Positions 1 through 8,488 of a stretch of 64,000 nucleotides of DNA are shown piece by piece. The position numbers were made by a program, and so were the translations under genes. The DNA is taken from the NCBI GenBank assembly GCA_016861185.1, contig BOKW01000002.1, positions 124,001 through 188,000 on the forward strand, read 5' to 3'. Origin of the DNA: Betaproteobacteria bacterium. Lineage in GTDB: Bacteria > Pseudomonadota > Gammaproteobacteria > Burkholderiales > Burkholderiaceae_F. The notes beneath the pieces were generated by a model. The model was not told the DNA's origin. It did not search any database and saw only the letters and a list, made by a program, of their open reading frames with translations. How positions within the stretch are numbered: position 1 is the stretch's first letter; every line of letters begins with the position of its first letter.

Positions 1-1
1 C

Positions 2-448
2 GAGGCGAAGATCACGTTGACGCGCGTGCCCGACCGTCCCGGTATCGCCTACCAGATCCTGGGGCAGATCGCCGAAGCGAACATCGACGTCGACATGATC
101 GTGCAGAACATCAGCGTCGACGGCATGACCGACTTTTCGTTCACCGTCCACCGCAACGAGTACGCCAAGGCGATGGACGTGCTCGCCGCGAAGGTCAAGA
201 CGCACGTCGGCGCGAAGGAGATCGTCGGCGACCCGAAGATCGCCAAGGTGTCGGTCGTGGGCATCGGCATGCGCTCGCACGTCGGCATCGCCAGCCTGAT
301 GTTCCGCACGCTCGCCGAGGAAGGCATCAACATCCAGATGATCTCCACCAGCGAGATCAAGATTTCGGTCGTCGTCGAAGACAAGTACCTCGAACTCGCG
401 GTCCGCGCGCTGCACAAGGCCTTCGGCCTCGAGCAGGAAACGGCCTGA
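2..448 (+). CDS. lysC: Aspartate kinase, C-terminal part (gene enters from the left edge)
   Basis: This is the C-terminal 148 residues of aspartate kinase, which phosphorylates aspartate in the first step of lysine, threonine and methionine synthesis. The frame is open from base 2, so the start lies outside the window. What remains is the regulatory tandem ACT module. The first half carries [12 protein letters not shown] and the second carries [19 protein letters not shown] followed by [15 protein letters not shown], the pattern of the allosteric lysine/threonine-binding ACT repeats of bacterial LysC. The catalytic kinase domain is not visible. It is followed by two tRNA genes on the same strand, a layout common in Burkholderiales. 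The identification is firm. Confidence 0.93.
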   Translation, partial: EAKITLTRVPDRPGIAYQILGQIAEANIDVDMIVQNISVDGMTDFSFTVHRNEYAKAMDVLAAKVKTHVGAKEIVGDPKIAKVSVVGIGMRSHVGIASLMFRTLAEEGINIQMISTSEIKISVVVEDKYLELAVRALHKAFGLEQETA

Positions 449-556
449 CTCTCCGTCGATTCGTTGCCCGATCGATGCGTGCGGACTAAACTGCGCTGCC
501 TGCGCGATTCGCGAGCCATCCGTCCGTCGGGTTGCGAAGTGAGTTGTATCGAGTTT

Positions 557-650
557 GGAGACGTGGCCGAGAGGTCGAAGGCACTCCCCTGCTAAGGGAG
601 CATGCGGGCAAAAACCTGCATCGACGGTTCGAATCCGTCCGTCTCCGCCA
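557..650 (+). tRNA. tRNA-Ser(GCT)
   Basis: The 7-bp acceptor stem GGAGACG pairs with CGTCTCC before the discriminator G and an encoded CCA. The anticodon loop is in CCCTGCTAAGGG, giving anticodon GCT (serine AGC/AGU codons). A long class II variable arm (around GCATGCGGGCAAAAACCTGC) and the T-arm GGTTCGAATCC are present, as expected for tRNA-Ser. Confidence 0.96.
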
Positions 651-761
651 GTTCGCAAAGCCGCCGCAGGCCGGCTTTGCTCATCATCGCGAGTCGACTC
701 CGCGCTCGGACGCAGAGCGCGCCGCTCGAAGCGGCGGCCTTCATGTACAATCCGCCGCCTC

Positions 762-838
762 GCGCCCGTAGCTCAGTTGGATAGAGTACTTGGCTACGAA
801 CCAAGGGGTCGTGGGTTCGAATCCTGCCGGGCGCGCCA
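762..838 (+). tRNA. tRNA-Arg(ACG)
   Basis: The acceptor stem GCGCCCG pairs with CGGGCGC and is followed by G and CCA. The D-arm (TAGCTCAGTTGGATAGAG) and T-arm (GTGGGTTCGAATCCTGC) are canonical. The anticodon stem CTTGG/CCAAG encloses loop CTACGAA, giving anticodon ACG, whose A34 is normally edited to inosine so that it reads CGU, CGC and CGA. Confidence 0.96.
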
Positions 839-844
839 AACTCC

Positions 845-880
845 AAGACAGAGCCCCGCCTTGCGCGGGGCTCTGTCTTT
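845..880 (+). terminator. Rho-independent terminator after tRNA-Arg
   Basis: A perfect 15-bp stem (845-859 with 865-879) encloses a 5-base loop and has A-rich and T-rich flanks (AAGACA on the left, TGTCTTTT on the right). It sits directly after the tRNA. It may also serve the convergent minus-strand gene that ends at 895. Confidence 0.88.
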
Positions 881-894
881 TCCGCGCGATGCAT

Positions 895-1317
895 CTACAG
901 CGGCAGCAACTCGCCGTTGACGATCCAGGGCGTGCCGAACCTGTCGACCAACATGCCCCACGCCTTGGCCCAGAACGCGGGTTGCATGGGCATGGTCACC
1001 TGGCCGCCCGCGGCCAGCGCGTCGAAGACCCGCCGTGCTTCTGCGACCGTGTCGTAGTTGAGGGTCAGCGAAACGCCTTTGATGCCCTGGTAGGGCACAT
1101 GCGCCGGTGCGTCGCCGGCGAAGAGTATTCCGCCGCCGGGCAGAGCGAGCCGCGCGTGCAGGATTCGATGCGCGTGCTCCTTCGGAATCTGCGCCGCCAT
1201 CGGCGAGTCGGCCCCGCTCATCAGTATTTCCAGTTTCCCGCCAAGCGCGCGTTCGTAGAAGCGCATGGCCTCGGCGCAGTTGCCGTCGAAGGCGAGATAG
1301 GCGATCGGGTGTGGCAT
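895..1317 (-). CDS. VOC-superfamily (PhnB/glyoxalase-like) protein
   Basis: A 140-residue single-domain protein of the PhnB-like branch of the vicinal oxygen chelate fold. It begins with PHPIAYLAFDGNCAEAMRFY, the typical first beta-alpha unit, and later has LNYDTVAEARRVFDALAAGG and the C-terminal FWAKAWGMLVDRFGTPWIVN, the standard end of PhnB-like domains. Members of this group are often of unknown substrate (PhnB itself has no proven enzymatic role). The start ATG at 1317 follows a purine-rich AAGGAA. It ends close to the terminator of the tRNA-Arg gene. No partner gene suggests a substrate. Confidence 0.85.
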   Translation of the reverse strand: MPHPIAYLAFDGNCAEAMRFYERALGGKLEILMSGADSPMAAQIPKEHAHRILHARLALPGGGILFAGDAPAHVPYQGIKGVSLTLNYDTVAEARRVFDALAAGGQVTMPMQPAFWAKAWGMLVDRFGTPWIVNGELLPL

Positions 1318-1518
1318 GGCAATTCCTTTCGTGTCGTGTGCGTTGCTGATCGGACCATCTGTCGGGGCTTCGGAAGATCGCGCGGATGCCAGGGCCTGGC
1401 ACCCTTCGGGGCGTCTTTCCTGATCCGTAGTCGATCGGCGCGCCGCGCGATCGACATCGCCGTCCGCGGTTGCGGCCTCGCCACTGCGGCCAGCAGACTT
1501 GCGGCACGAAAGGGCGCT

Positions 1519-2025
1519 TCAGTCGAGCAGCCGTTGCGCCCAGGCGCGCACCTGGGCGTGGTGATCCGCCCATGCGTACCAGACGCACTCGGCCCATTGC
1601 CGAACGCGCCGCAGGTGGTCCACGACGCCTTGCGCCGCGTGCACGTGGGCGACCGTCAGTTCGCCGCGCGTGCGCGGCGGTTCGAGCCAGACGTAGGTGC
1701 TCTTGTCGCGCGCGGCGCGCGGCAGCAGGCGGGCCGCCTCGTCGAACGACACGCCGCGTTCGAGCACCACGTGCAGGCTGATGAGGTACAGCGCCGCCGA
1801 TTGCACGGTCTGCGGCGACGGCCGTCCAGGGTGCTGCACGGCGTAGGGATCGACGGTGAGCCGATGCAGCGCGAAGAACGCGGGGTCGGCGTACTCCCGC
1901 GCGAGAACTTCGCCGTACAGCGCCCAACAGGCCGGCGAGGAATCGAGATAACGATGCATCGGACCGTCGTGCGGGGCGAGCACGACACCGCAGCCGGGGC
2001 AGGCCGAGTCGGTTTCCACGCGCAT
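1519..2025 (-). CDS. Conserved hypothetical protein, DUF5946-like
   Basis: A 168-residue protein of unknown function. It starts with a CPGCG cysteine pair (residues 9-12) that looks like half of a zinc knuckle, then MHRYLDSSPACWALYGEVLAREY, an all-helical middle and a Trp-rich C-terminus with HH and WAQRLLD. The overall look matches the DUF5946 family as I recall it, in which the N-terminal Cys-x2-Cys and the P-x-H-x-tryptophan helix are conserved. It has no signal peptide or membrane segment. No function can be assigned. Confidence 0.7.
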   Translation of the reverse strand: MRVETDSACPGCGVVLAPHDGPMHRYLDSSPACWALYGEVLAREYADPAFFALHRLTVDPYAVQHPGRPSPQTVQSAALYLISLHVVLERGVSFDEAARLLPRAARDKSTYVWLEPPRTRGELTVAHVHAAQGVVDHLRRVRQWAECVWYAWADHHAQVRAWAQRLLD

Positions 2026-2051
2026 ACGTCGTTGGAGAAAAGCGATCGGAT

Positions 2052-2201
2052 CTACGCGAGAACCGGCTGCGACTCCATGTCGGCGGCGTCGAGCAGGAAG
2101 GTCATGACTTCCTCGAAAGGCGCGTTGCCGACGTTGACGGCCCCTCGTTGCACTGCCGGTTCGGGTTGATCCCCGCTGGCGCCCGCATTTGGCGGGTTCA
2201 T
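2052..2201 (-). CDS. Small ORF (49 aa), translationally coupled to the acetyltransferase upstream
   Basis: A 49-codon frame whose ATG overlaps the stop codon of the upstream acetyltransferase gene as ATGA (2198-2201), the same junction used between the two acetyltransferase genes before it. The product is acidic, with a Pro/Asn-rich start and the C-terminal stretch PFEEVMTFLLDAADMES, which could form one amphipathic helix. No family is recognised. The coupling is the only argument that it is real, and it could be a chance frame. Confidence 0.42.
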   Translation of the reverse strand: MNPPNAGASGDQPEPAVQRGAVNVGNAPFEEVMTFLLDAADMESQPVLA

Positions 2202-2815
2202 GTCTCCGAGACGAGCGTCCATGTTTCCAGTCGTTCGTCCACGCGCGCGTGCGCCGCCACGGCGAAGCCTCTGCGCCGGTAGAAGGCGAGGTTGGTTTCG
2301 TCTTCCGTCGTCAGATCGATACCGTGCGGTTGCGGTCCCGCGGCTGCGAATCCTCGCGCGGCCTGCAGCAGAAGCTCGCCGTAGCCTTGCGCGCGATGCG
2401 AGCCCAACACGCCCAGCATGTTGATGTGCCAGCGCGCGCCGGGCAAGGCGGTCGCGTTCCACGCGGACTTGATCGCCTCGTAGCGCCTGCGCGCCGCTTC
2501 GCCGAGCGCGCTCCAGGTCGATTCGGTGAGCGCGGTCAGCGCATGCGGGGTTGCGAACTCGCCCGGCGGCGTCATCGTGACGACGCCGACCAGGCGGCCG
2601 CTCGCCTCGCGCGCGCCGAGCACCGGATGGCCGCGCATCCAGCGCCCAGCCGTGAACAACCCGATCAGCCGGCGCAGCGCTGCGGCGTCGCCGGCCGCTG
2701 CGCCAAGCGTGTAGCGCATCACCGAATAGGCGGCGAAGGCATCGCACAGGACTGCGTCCGCCGCGTCGGCCTCGCGCAGGTCGAGCATCTCGATGCGCGC
2801 CGCGGGCGCGCTCAT
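2198..2815 (-). CDS. GNAT-family N-acetyltransferase
   Basis: A 205-residue acetyltransferase of the GNAT fold. The C-terminal half has the acetyl-CoA binding pattern: HINMLGVLGSHRAQGYGELL, where the usual Q/R-x-x-G-x-G/A loop is the RAQGYG segment, followed by NLAFYRRRGFAVAAHARV, the classic final beta strand of GNAT proteins. The substrate is unknown. The ATG at 2815 overlaps the TGA of the preceding acetyltransferase gene by ATGA, and its own stop overlaps the next small frame the same way. The three therefore form one translationally coupled unit. Confidence 0.85.
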   Translation of the reverse strand: MSAPAARIEMLDLREADAADAVLCDAFAAYSVMRYTLGAAAGDAAALRRLIGLFTAGRWMRGHPVLGAREASGRLVGVVTMTPPGEFATPHALTALTESTWSALGEAARRRYEAIKSAWNATALPGARWHINMLGVLGSHRAQGYGELLLQAARGFAAAGPQPHGIDLTTEDETNLAFYRRRGFAVAAHARVDERLETWTLVSET

Positions 2816-3447
2816 GTGTCTCGATCCTTGCCGCGCGGCCGCCGCAGCATCGGCGTGATCGGGGGGCAGGTGCCGACGCGCAGCACGTCGACGACTTCGA
2901 ACCCGTGGCGCCGATACAGCGGCACGCTGCGTTCGCTGGTCGCTTCCAGGTACGCGGGCAGGTTCGACGCATCGCAGAGCGCGAGCGTATGGCGCAACAG
3001 CGCCGAGCCGAGTCCGCGGCCCTGACAAGCCGGGTCCGCTCCGATCAGCGGCAGGTACCAGTGCGGCTCGCCGGGATGGCAGCGGCCCATGCGCTCGAAC
3101 AACTCGAAGGCCTGCGCGCGGCGTTCCGGCGAGGCACCGCGTTCGACCACTTCGATCAGCGCGTCGTCGTCGGGTCCGGCACCGGGCGGCAGCCAGAGCG
3201 CCGCGGCGAGCGAACCGACGCAGGCGGCGGTGCCGAGCGCGAACGCGCGTCCGCCGAAGGCGCGCGCGAATGCGGGGAAGTGCGTGCGATAGCTCGCAGC
3301 GTCGGGGAAGAGCCAGCGCACGCCGGGATCGGCGGCGAAGGCGAGCGTCAACACGTCGATGCAGCGCCCGGACTGCGCAGGCGTGGCCGTCGCGACCTTC
3401 AGCGCGGCGAATGCGGACTCTCGATGCGTTTCGATCAATGCTTCCAT
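2812..3447 (-). CDS. GNAT-family N-acetyltransferase, first gene of the coupled pair
   Basis: A 211-residue GNAT acetyltransferase. It shows LTLAFAADPGVRWLFPDAA near the N-terminus, YLPLIGADPACQGRGLGSAL (the QGRGLGS acetyl-CoA loop, around residues 150-156) and VPLYRRHGFEVVDVL at the end. The arrangement resembles a tabtoxin-resistance-like/MSMEG-type GNAT subgroup, but the substrate cannot be told. It overlaps the following acetyltransferase by 4 bases. Sequence similarity between the two is low outside the GNAT motifs, so they are not a recent duplication. Confidence 0.87.
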   Translation of the reverse strand: MEALIETHRESAFAALKVATATPAQSGRCIDVLTLAFAADPGVRWLFPDAASYRTHFPAFARAFGGRAFALGTAACVGSLAAALWLPPGAGPDDDALIEVVERGASPERRAQAFELFERMGRCHPGEPHWYLPLIGADPACQGRGLGSALLRHTLALCDASNLPAYLEATSERSVPLYRRHGFEVVDVLRVGTCPPITPMLRRPRGKDRDT

Positions 3448-3662
3448 GCGGGCGCTCCGTGATGCGATTGCGTGCAATGCCGACAATCGCGCCGGCAAGG
3501 CGCGCAGTCTTGCATCGGCATGGGCGGCCCGCCATGGCCGCGCCTCCGCGCCGCATTGCCGAAGCGCCGCGTCGGCATCCGCGCGCGGGCCGGATCCGGC
3601 CCGACATGCATGCGGCCCGGTGTCCACCGACGCCGCGGGGCAACCGCGGCGCCGGCGTGCGT

Positions 3663-4862
3663 TCAGAGCGGACTCTGCAGATACCGGGTCGCCGCCAGCT
3701 CGCCGATCTTCCGGCCCATCGCCATGCCGACCTCGGTCGCGCTGCGGAAGTGGATTCCGGCAAAGACCCGCGCGTCGTTCACTTCGCGCGTGAAATCGTC
3801 CAGGCTCGTCCAGCGGCGCACGGCGCCCTTGGCGGTCGGGCTCATCGTCGCCAACACCGGCGTCGGACCCCGGCCGATCTCCGCTCGCAGCACCTCCGCG
3901 ACGGCGGCCGCGAGGATGGAATGTCCGCTCGGGTACTCGGGATGCATCGGGTTGTCGATCAGCGGTGCCCAAGAGGCGTCGCGCGCAGTGGCATCGTTGC
4001 CGTCGATGTCGCCGTTGCGGATCGCCGTGACCGGGCGCCAGAAGTTGTAGTGGTACTTGGCGTCGAACACGGCGATCAGCGCGTCGTCCATCGCCTGCGC
4101 GGCCGCGGCGTACAGGCGCGCGTTCTGCAGCAGGCTGCGCGACGGCTGCGCCGCCACTGACCGCACGACGCCGAAGTAGATCGCGGGCAGCGAGTATTCC
4201 CAGAAGCGGGCGATTTCGGTCTGCTCCGCGCTGCGCTTCGCGCTCTGACGCGCGCCCATCAGCTTGACTTCGTCGAACTCGCGCGCCCATGCGTCGCTCG
4301 TCAGCGCGGGCGGCGGGCCAGGCCTGAACTGGGCGGCGCTCGCCATCAGCCAGGGCTTGCGCTGCGGCCACTGCGGAATGGCGGGCGTGGCCGTCGGCAC
4401 GTAGGCGCCTGCAGTCGTGTGCGGACGATACGACTCGGGCGTGGCTGCACCGTCGTTCAGGCGCGCGGCCAGCACCGCGGCTGCGGCCTTTTCTCCCGCG
4501 GCGAGTCCAGCGGTTTTTGCGGGTCCGTCGGCGATCGAAGCGAGTGCCGCCTGATACGCCGCATCGATCGCGGCCTGCTGCGCCGGCATCAGCTTGAGCA
4601 ATGCGGTGCGGTGCGCGGCGGCGACGGCGGCTTCGCGTGACTCGCCGCGCTGCGCGGCGCTTACCGCGTCGTGCGCGGCCGTTTGCACGATCGCCATCAC
4701 GCGGACGGCCGGCGGCGTGCCGAGCTTGGCTTCGGTGATGATCTCGCCGACCTTGGTGTTCCAGTCGGTGATCGCATCGGCCTGCGCGTTCAGCGACAGG
4801 GCGAGGGCGGCGCCGGCGAGCAGGGCACGGACGCCGATGTAATGAGGCTTGGGAGCTTGCAT
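3663..4862 (-). CDS. Vanadium-dependent haloperoxidase / PAP2-like protein, exported
   Basis: A 399-residue protein with an N-terminal signal peptide (hydrophobic VRALLAGAALALSLNAQADA). The vanadate/phosphate site motifs are present in order: KYHYNFWRP (K-x6-RP, about residue 270), PSGHSILAA (about 310) and a third block NDARVFAGIHFRSATEVG with R and H. The Asp that normally follows the third-motif His (H-x3-D) is Ala here, so catalysis may differ from classical haloperoxidases. The family includes vanadium haloperoxidases and related acid phosphatases. It is the last gene of a minus-strand run with an alpha/beta hydrolase and a ferritin-like protein. Confidence 0.85.
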   Translation of the reverse strand: MQAPKPHYIGVRALLAGAALALSLNAQADAITDWNTKVGEIITEAKLGTPPAVRVMAIVQTAAHDAVSAAQRGESREAAVAAAHRTALLKLMPAQQAAIDAAYQAALASIADGPAKTAGLAAGEKAAAAVLAARLNDGAATPESYRPHTTAGAYVPTATPAIPQWPQRKPWLMASAAQFRPGPPPALTSDAWAREFDEVKLMGARQSAKRSAEQTEIARFWEYSLPAIYFGVVRSVAAQPSRSLLQNARLYAAAAQAMDDALIAVFDAKYHYNFWRPVTAIRNGDIDGNDATARDASWAPLIDNPMHPEYPSGHSILAAAVAEVLRAEIGRGPTPVLATMSPTAKGAVRRWTSLDDFTREVNDARVFAGIHFRSATEVGMAMGRKIGELAATRYLQSPL

Positions 4863-4885
4863 GGTTACTTTTCCTTCAGAAGTAG

Positions 4886-5722
4886 TCAGATGAATTCCGC
4901 CTGCGGCCGCAAGGCCGCGCGGCGGCGAAACTGGGTGCGCAGAAACTGCTCGATGCGCGCATTGACTGCGGCGGGCTGCGTGACCGGGCTCATGTGGTTC
5001 ATGCCGGCCACCAGCTCGTGTTGCGCGCGGGGCAGCGCCGCGCGCAGCAGTTCGCCGATACGGCGCATCGCCGCCACCGTGTCGGTGCCGGTCAGGAACA
5101 ACATCGGCATCGTCAGCACGGCGAGTTCGGCGACAAGCGACTCGCCGAACAGCGCATCGAAATGCCGCAGCACCGACGGCATGCGCGCTGCGATCGCCTG
5201 CTGCCGGCCCGCATCGAGGGCGCGCCACGCGCCCGCGCCGGACCAGAAGTCGACGAAGCGGTGCGCCGCGGCGTGTTCGTCGCTGCGCCGCAGGGCGTCG
5301 GAGACTGCCTCGGCCGCGGTGACCACCGCGCGCAGCGGCTCGCTCGGCGCAGCGTCGTCGCGCAGCAGCGCAAACAGCACCGGCTCGTAGGCGACGACGC
5401 CGAGCACCCGCCGCGGATAAAGCGCCACCGCCTTCAGCGCGACGGCCGCGCCGTACGAATGCCCGACGAGGTGGACCGGCGCATCCCGCAACAACGGTTC
5501 GACCAGCGCGGCGTCGTCGGCCAGCGCGAACGGCGCATCCGCGGGCCAGGGCGGCCGCGCGCCGTGGCCGTGCAGATCGACCGCGAGCACGCGGAAGTCG
5601 GCCTGCAGCGCTTCGCGCAACGCCTGCCACTGCCGCGCCGAGCTTGCGCTCGAATGCAGCAGCACGACCGTCGGCGGTGCGGCGGTCGCCGCGCCGCCGA
5701 CGGCGAAGGACGACGTCCTCAT
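4886..5722 (-). CDS. Alpha/beta hydrolase
   Basis: A 278-residue alpha/beta-hydrolase-fold enzyme. The oxyanion-hole region VVLLHSSASSARQW, the DLHGHGARPPWP strand and the nucleophile elbow GHSYGA (Ser about residue 90) are all visible. The catalytic His is likely in MNHMSPVTQP near the end, and the acid probably lies in the LTGTDTVA loop. The substrate is unknown; esterase, epoxide hydrolase and C-C hydrolase roles all use this architecture. It starts 6 bases after the stop of the ferritin-like gene and ends 23 bases before the haloperoxidase-like gene, so the three are probably co-transcribed. Confidence 0.87.
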   Translation of the reverse strand: MRTSSFAVGGAATAAPPTVVLLHSSASSARQWQALREALQADFRVLAVDLHGHGARPPWPADAPFALADDAALVEPLLRDAPVHLVGHSYGAAVALKAVALYPRRVLGVVAYEPVLFALLRDDAAPSEPLRAVVTAAEAVSDALRRSDEHAAAHRFVDFWSGAGAWRALDAGRQQAIAARMPSVLRHFDALFGESLVAELAVLTMPMLFLTGTDTVAAMRRIGELLRAALPRAQHELVAGMNHMSPVTQPAAVNARIEQFLRTQFRRRAALRPQAEFI

Positions 5723-5728
5723 CGTCGC

Positions 5729-6691
5729 TCAGCCCGCCGCGTGACCGACGATCGGCGCCAGCGCGCGGCCGATGCGTTCGCGCTGCACCGGCGTGGTCAG
5801 TTCGCCCAGCACTTCGGCGAAGCGCGGCTCCTGCACACCGCTTGCGACGTACTGCCAGCGGTACGCGCGCAGCAGGCCGTCGTGGATCGCGTCGCCTTGC
5901 GTCGGGGTAAACGAGCGGCCGGCGGCGCCGATGAAGTACTCGGCGTCGGCCTGCGCCTGCGCCTGCACGATGCCGTCGACCGCGGCGACGAGCCCGATCA
6001 GGTCATCGACACCTTGATCGCGCTGCGCCTCGGTGAGCCGCGCGTGCTCGCGGCGCCATTCCAATTCGTCGAGGATCGCGTGCTGCGATTCCTCCTTCCA
6101 GTGGAACAGGAAGACGTCCTTCCACAGCGGTGACAGCTCGGCGTCGGGCTCGATGCTCGACCGGTAGTGCGCCTGCGTGAACAGCTCGATGTCCAGCGTC
6201 AGTCCGAGGACTGCCCAGGTGGACTTGCTGAGCACCGCTTGCGCGACCTCGTTGGGCTCGGGCACGAAGCGGTAGCCTGCGGGCATGCCTTCGGCGGCCA
6301 TCTCCTCGAGCCGGCGGAACAGCGCCTGGTGCTTCAGCTCTTCGTCGGTCATTCGCACCAGCGCTTCGAGCGCGATCTGATCGCCCAGACCGTGCTCGCG
6401 GCTCAGCTCGAGCGTCTTGGCGCCGATGTAGCGCTCGACGAGCCCGAAGATGTTGGCGTAGGTGCGCCCCTGGACGTGCGAGAGGAAGCGCTGCTCCCGC
6501 GGCTGCAGGAACGTTAGGCGGCCGATCTTCGACAGCCCATCCGGCATGAACTTCTTGTCGAAGTCGAAGCGGCGCCCGAGAATCACGTCGCGCTCGATGT
6601 CCCAGCGGACGCGTTTGGAAACCTCGATGCACTTGGCGTAGCGGGCGGTCGTGCCCGCGTGCATGGACGGTTCGATGGCAATGGCTTGCAT
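5729..6691 (-). CDS. Ferritin-like diiron protein (paralogue 1)
   Basis: A 320-residue all-helical protein with a full set of diiron ligand candidates: E87 (FGLVERYIG), E118 and H121 (DEELKHQ), E169 (TLDIELF), E201 and H204 (KEESQHAIL). This E, ExxH, E, ExxH pattern is that of ferritin-like carboxylate-bridged diiron oxygenases. The function is unknown; N-oxygenases and fatty-acid desaturase-like enzymes share it. The start is set by alignment with the paralogue at 11974-12942, which begins just before the shared RYAKCIE block, and by AAAGGA 8 bases upstream. It leads a putative operon with the hydrolase and the haloperoxidase-like protein. Confidence 0.8.
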   Translation of the reverse strand: MQAIAIEPSMHAGTTARYAKCIEVSKRVRWDIERDVILGRRFDFDKKFMPDGLSKIGRLTFLQPREQRFLSHVQGRTYANIFGLVERYIGAKTLELSREHGLGDQIALEALVRMTDEELKHQALFRRLEEMAAEGMPAGYRFVPEPNEVAQAVLSKSTWAVLGLTLDIELFTQAHYRSSIEPDAELSPLWKDVFLFHWKEESQHAILDELEWRREHARLTEAQRDQGVDDLIGLVAAVDGIVQAQAQADAEYFIGAAGRSFTPTQGDAIHDGLLRAYRWQYVASGVQEPRFAEVLGELTTPVQRERIGRALAPIVGHAAG

Positions 6692-6955
6692 GGTCGATTC
6701 CTTTGGGTGGTTGAGGACGGTCGGAAGCTCCGACTCGAAGCCGATCTGCGCGCGCACTTCTGCGAAGGCGTCGCCGCCGAAGCCGTTGGCCGCGGCGGCG
6801 CGCAGGGCCCGGGCCTGCAGCTGGTCGCGCTGCGACTCGGCGGCGTCCGCACGACGCTTGCGCGTCATGCGACGCAGGCTTTCAGCCTCGACGAAGTGCG
6901 AGTCCCTTTGCGGGCGGCGCGAACGCATGTTCGTGCTCCGAGCGTCTGGCCGCCT

Positions 6956-7480
6956 TCAGCGTGTTGCCGCGCCGAAGAAGCGGTAGTCGGCCCGGTAGCC
7001 AACGCGCGCCTGCCGACCGAGGGTCTCGGCGTTGCAGCCGGCCGCCGGTGCCAGGCCGCCGACGGTGTTGATGCGCTGGATGCTCGAGACGCTGCCGAAG
7101 ACGCCTGGCTTGCCGGTCGACGCCGTGCTGAGCAGCAGCCACGGAATCGCGTCGGCCGTCGGCGCATCGGCGCGCGCGCTGACCTTGCCGATCACGCGGC
7201 TGCCGTCGGCCGCCTGCCAGTACGGTCCCGCGCCGTGCGTGCCGGCGGGGCGGCCGCGCGCGTCGATCAACTCGGCCTCCGGCGCGACGAAGACCCACTG
7301 CGGCGCGCTTCCGGCCTCCTTGCCGGCGCGGCACTCGTAGATCTGCACGCCGCGCGCGGCGGCCATCAGCGCGAGCCTTTCGCCGGCCGGCGGTGCGAGC
7401 TGATCGGGCACTGCCATGGGCGCGATGCCGGCGCAGGCCGCAACAAACAGCGCCGCGGAGATTGCGAGCAATGATCTCAT
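6956..7480 (-). CDS. DUF3455 domain lipoprotein
   Basis: A 174-residue protein with a lipoprotein signal (RSLLAISAALFVAACAG; the lipobox Cys is at residue 16). The body matches DUF3455 as I know it: VPDQLAPPAGERL, then GVQIYECR, then a GPYWQAADGSRVIGKV block, SIQRINTVGGLAP and a final YRADYRFF. The domain is found in secreted bacterial and fungal proteins of unknown function. It lies 12 bases after the methyltransferase gene and is probably in the same transcript. Confidence 0.83.
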   Translation of the reverse strand: MRSLLAISAALFVAACAGIAPMAVPDQLAPPAGERLALMAAARGVQIYECRAGKEAGSAPQWVFVAPEAELIDARGRPAGTHGAGPYWQAADGSRVIGKVSARADAPTADAIPWLLLSTASTGKPGVFGSVSSIQRINTVGGLAPAAGCNAETLGRQARVGYRADYRFFGAATR

Positions 7481-7492
7481 CGTCAGTCTCCT

Positions 7493-8326
7493 TCAGCGCT
7501 TGGTGACGACGATTTCGAGGTATTCGCTCGGCACCACGAGCGAGGCGGCGCCGGCGACGTTCGACCGATCGAGCAGCGTCACGATGTCCCGCTCGAGCGC
7601 CGCTTGCCCCTTTGCGTCCAGCGCGGAAAACGCCTTCTGCGTCGGCCCGTAGTAGTCGCGGAACACCTGGATCCAGTGCGCCGCCGAGCGGTAGCGGAAG
7701 TTGAAGTGCTTGCGCTGGGTATGGATGTGCGCGGCCTGCGCGCCGAACAGCTCGGCGATATGCGACTCGGTGCCCCACAGCGCCGGCGGCTTCAGCCCCG
7801 CGGGCGGCGGCACGTGTGCGCCGATCAGCTTGAACAGTCGGCCGATGAAGCTTTCCGGCGTCCAGTTCGCCAACGCAATCCGCCCGCCCGAACGCACAAC
7901 GCGCAACATCTCGTGCGCCGAGCGTTCGTGGTCGGGCGCGAACATGACGCCGAAGGTGGACAGCACGACGTCGAAGCTGCCGTCGGCGAACGGCAGATGC
8001 TCGGCGTCGGCCGGCTGGAACTGCACGTTCAGTCCTTCGGCCGCCGCACGTGCGGCGCCCTTGTCGAGCAGCGCCGACACGTAGTCGGTCGAAGTGACCT
8101 GCGCGAAGCGGCGCGCGGCGGCGAGCGTGGCGTTGCCGTTGCCGGCGGCCACGTCGAGCACGCGCTCGCCGGCGCGCACGTCGGCGGCCTCGGCGAGCGT
8201 CTCGCCGACGATCTGCAGCGTGGTGCCGACGACCGCGTAGTCGCCGCTGGCCCAGGTGGCCTGCTGTTTCTGCTTGATCGCGGCGAAGTCGGGCGCGGGC
8301 GCCCGGGTTTCGAGAACTGAACTCAT
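7493..8326 (-). CDS. Class I SAM-dependent methyltransferase
   Basis: A 277-residue UbiE-like methyltransferase. Motif I is VLDVAAGNGNATLAAA (about residues 57-72), followed by the acidic end of the second strand (TSTDYV), QPADAEHLPFADGSFDVVLS for the adenine/acidic loop, and ALANWTPESFIGRLF further on. The substrate is unknown. The start is preceded by AGGAGGAAT in a divergent intergenic region shared with the large regulator at 8489, which is a plausible controller of this gene and of the DUF3455 gene downstream. Confidence 0.87.
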   Translation of the reverse strand: MSSVLETRAPAPDFAAIKQKQQATWASGDYAVVGTTLQIVGETLAEAADVRAGERVLDVAAGNGNATLAAARRFAQVTSTDYVSALLDKGAARAAAEGLNVQFQPADAEHLPFADGSFDVVLSTFGVMFAPDHERSAHEMLRVVRSGGRIALANWTPESFIGRLFKLIGAHVPPPAGLKPPALWGTESHIAELFGAQAAHIHTQRKHFNFRYRSAAHWIQVFRDYYGPTQKAFSALDAKGQAALERDIVTLLDRSNVAGAASLVVPSEYLEIVVTKR

Positions 8327-8488
8327 CGATTCCTCCTGGTCGGTTAGGGTTCTCCGCCTGCGGGTCCGAACGCATCGTTCGTCCCGCGGACCGGGCGCAA
8401 CTTAGGCAGGCGAGCGTTCCACGAGCGTTCCACGCTTGCGGCGCGCGACGGTTGCGCGCATGCTTCGCGGCTTTTCCACGGTTGCCCG

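Noticed and set aside
4994..6133. 379-codon plus-strand frame over the hydrolase and ferritin-like genes
   Set aside because: Opposite strand to genes with full catalytic motifs; composition shows antisense pattern (many Arg, Gln, His).
6692..6955. N-terminal extension of the ferritin-like protein (open frame continues upstream to 6928)
   Set aside because: The paralogue and a good ribosome site fix the start at 6691; the upstream part is Arg/Ala-rich without similarity to the paralogue.
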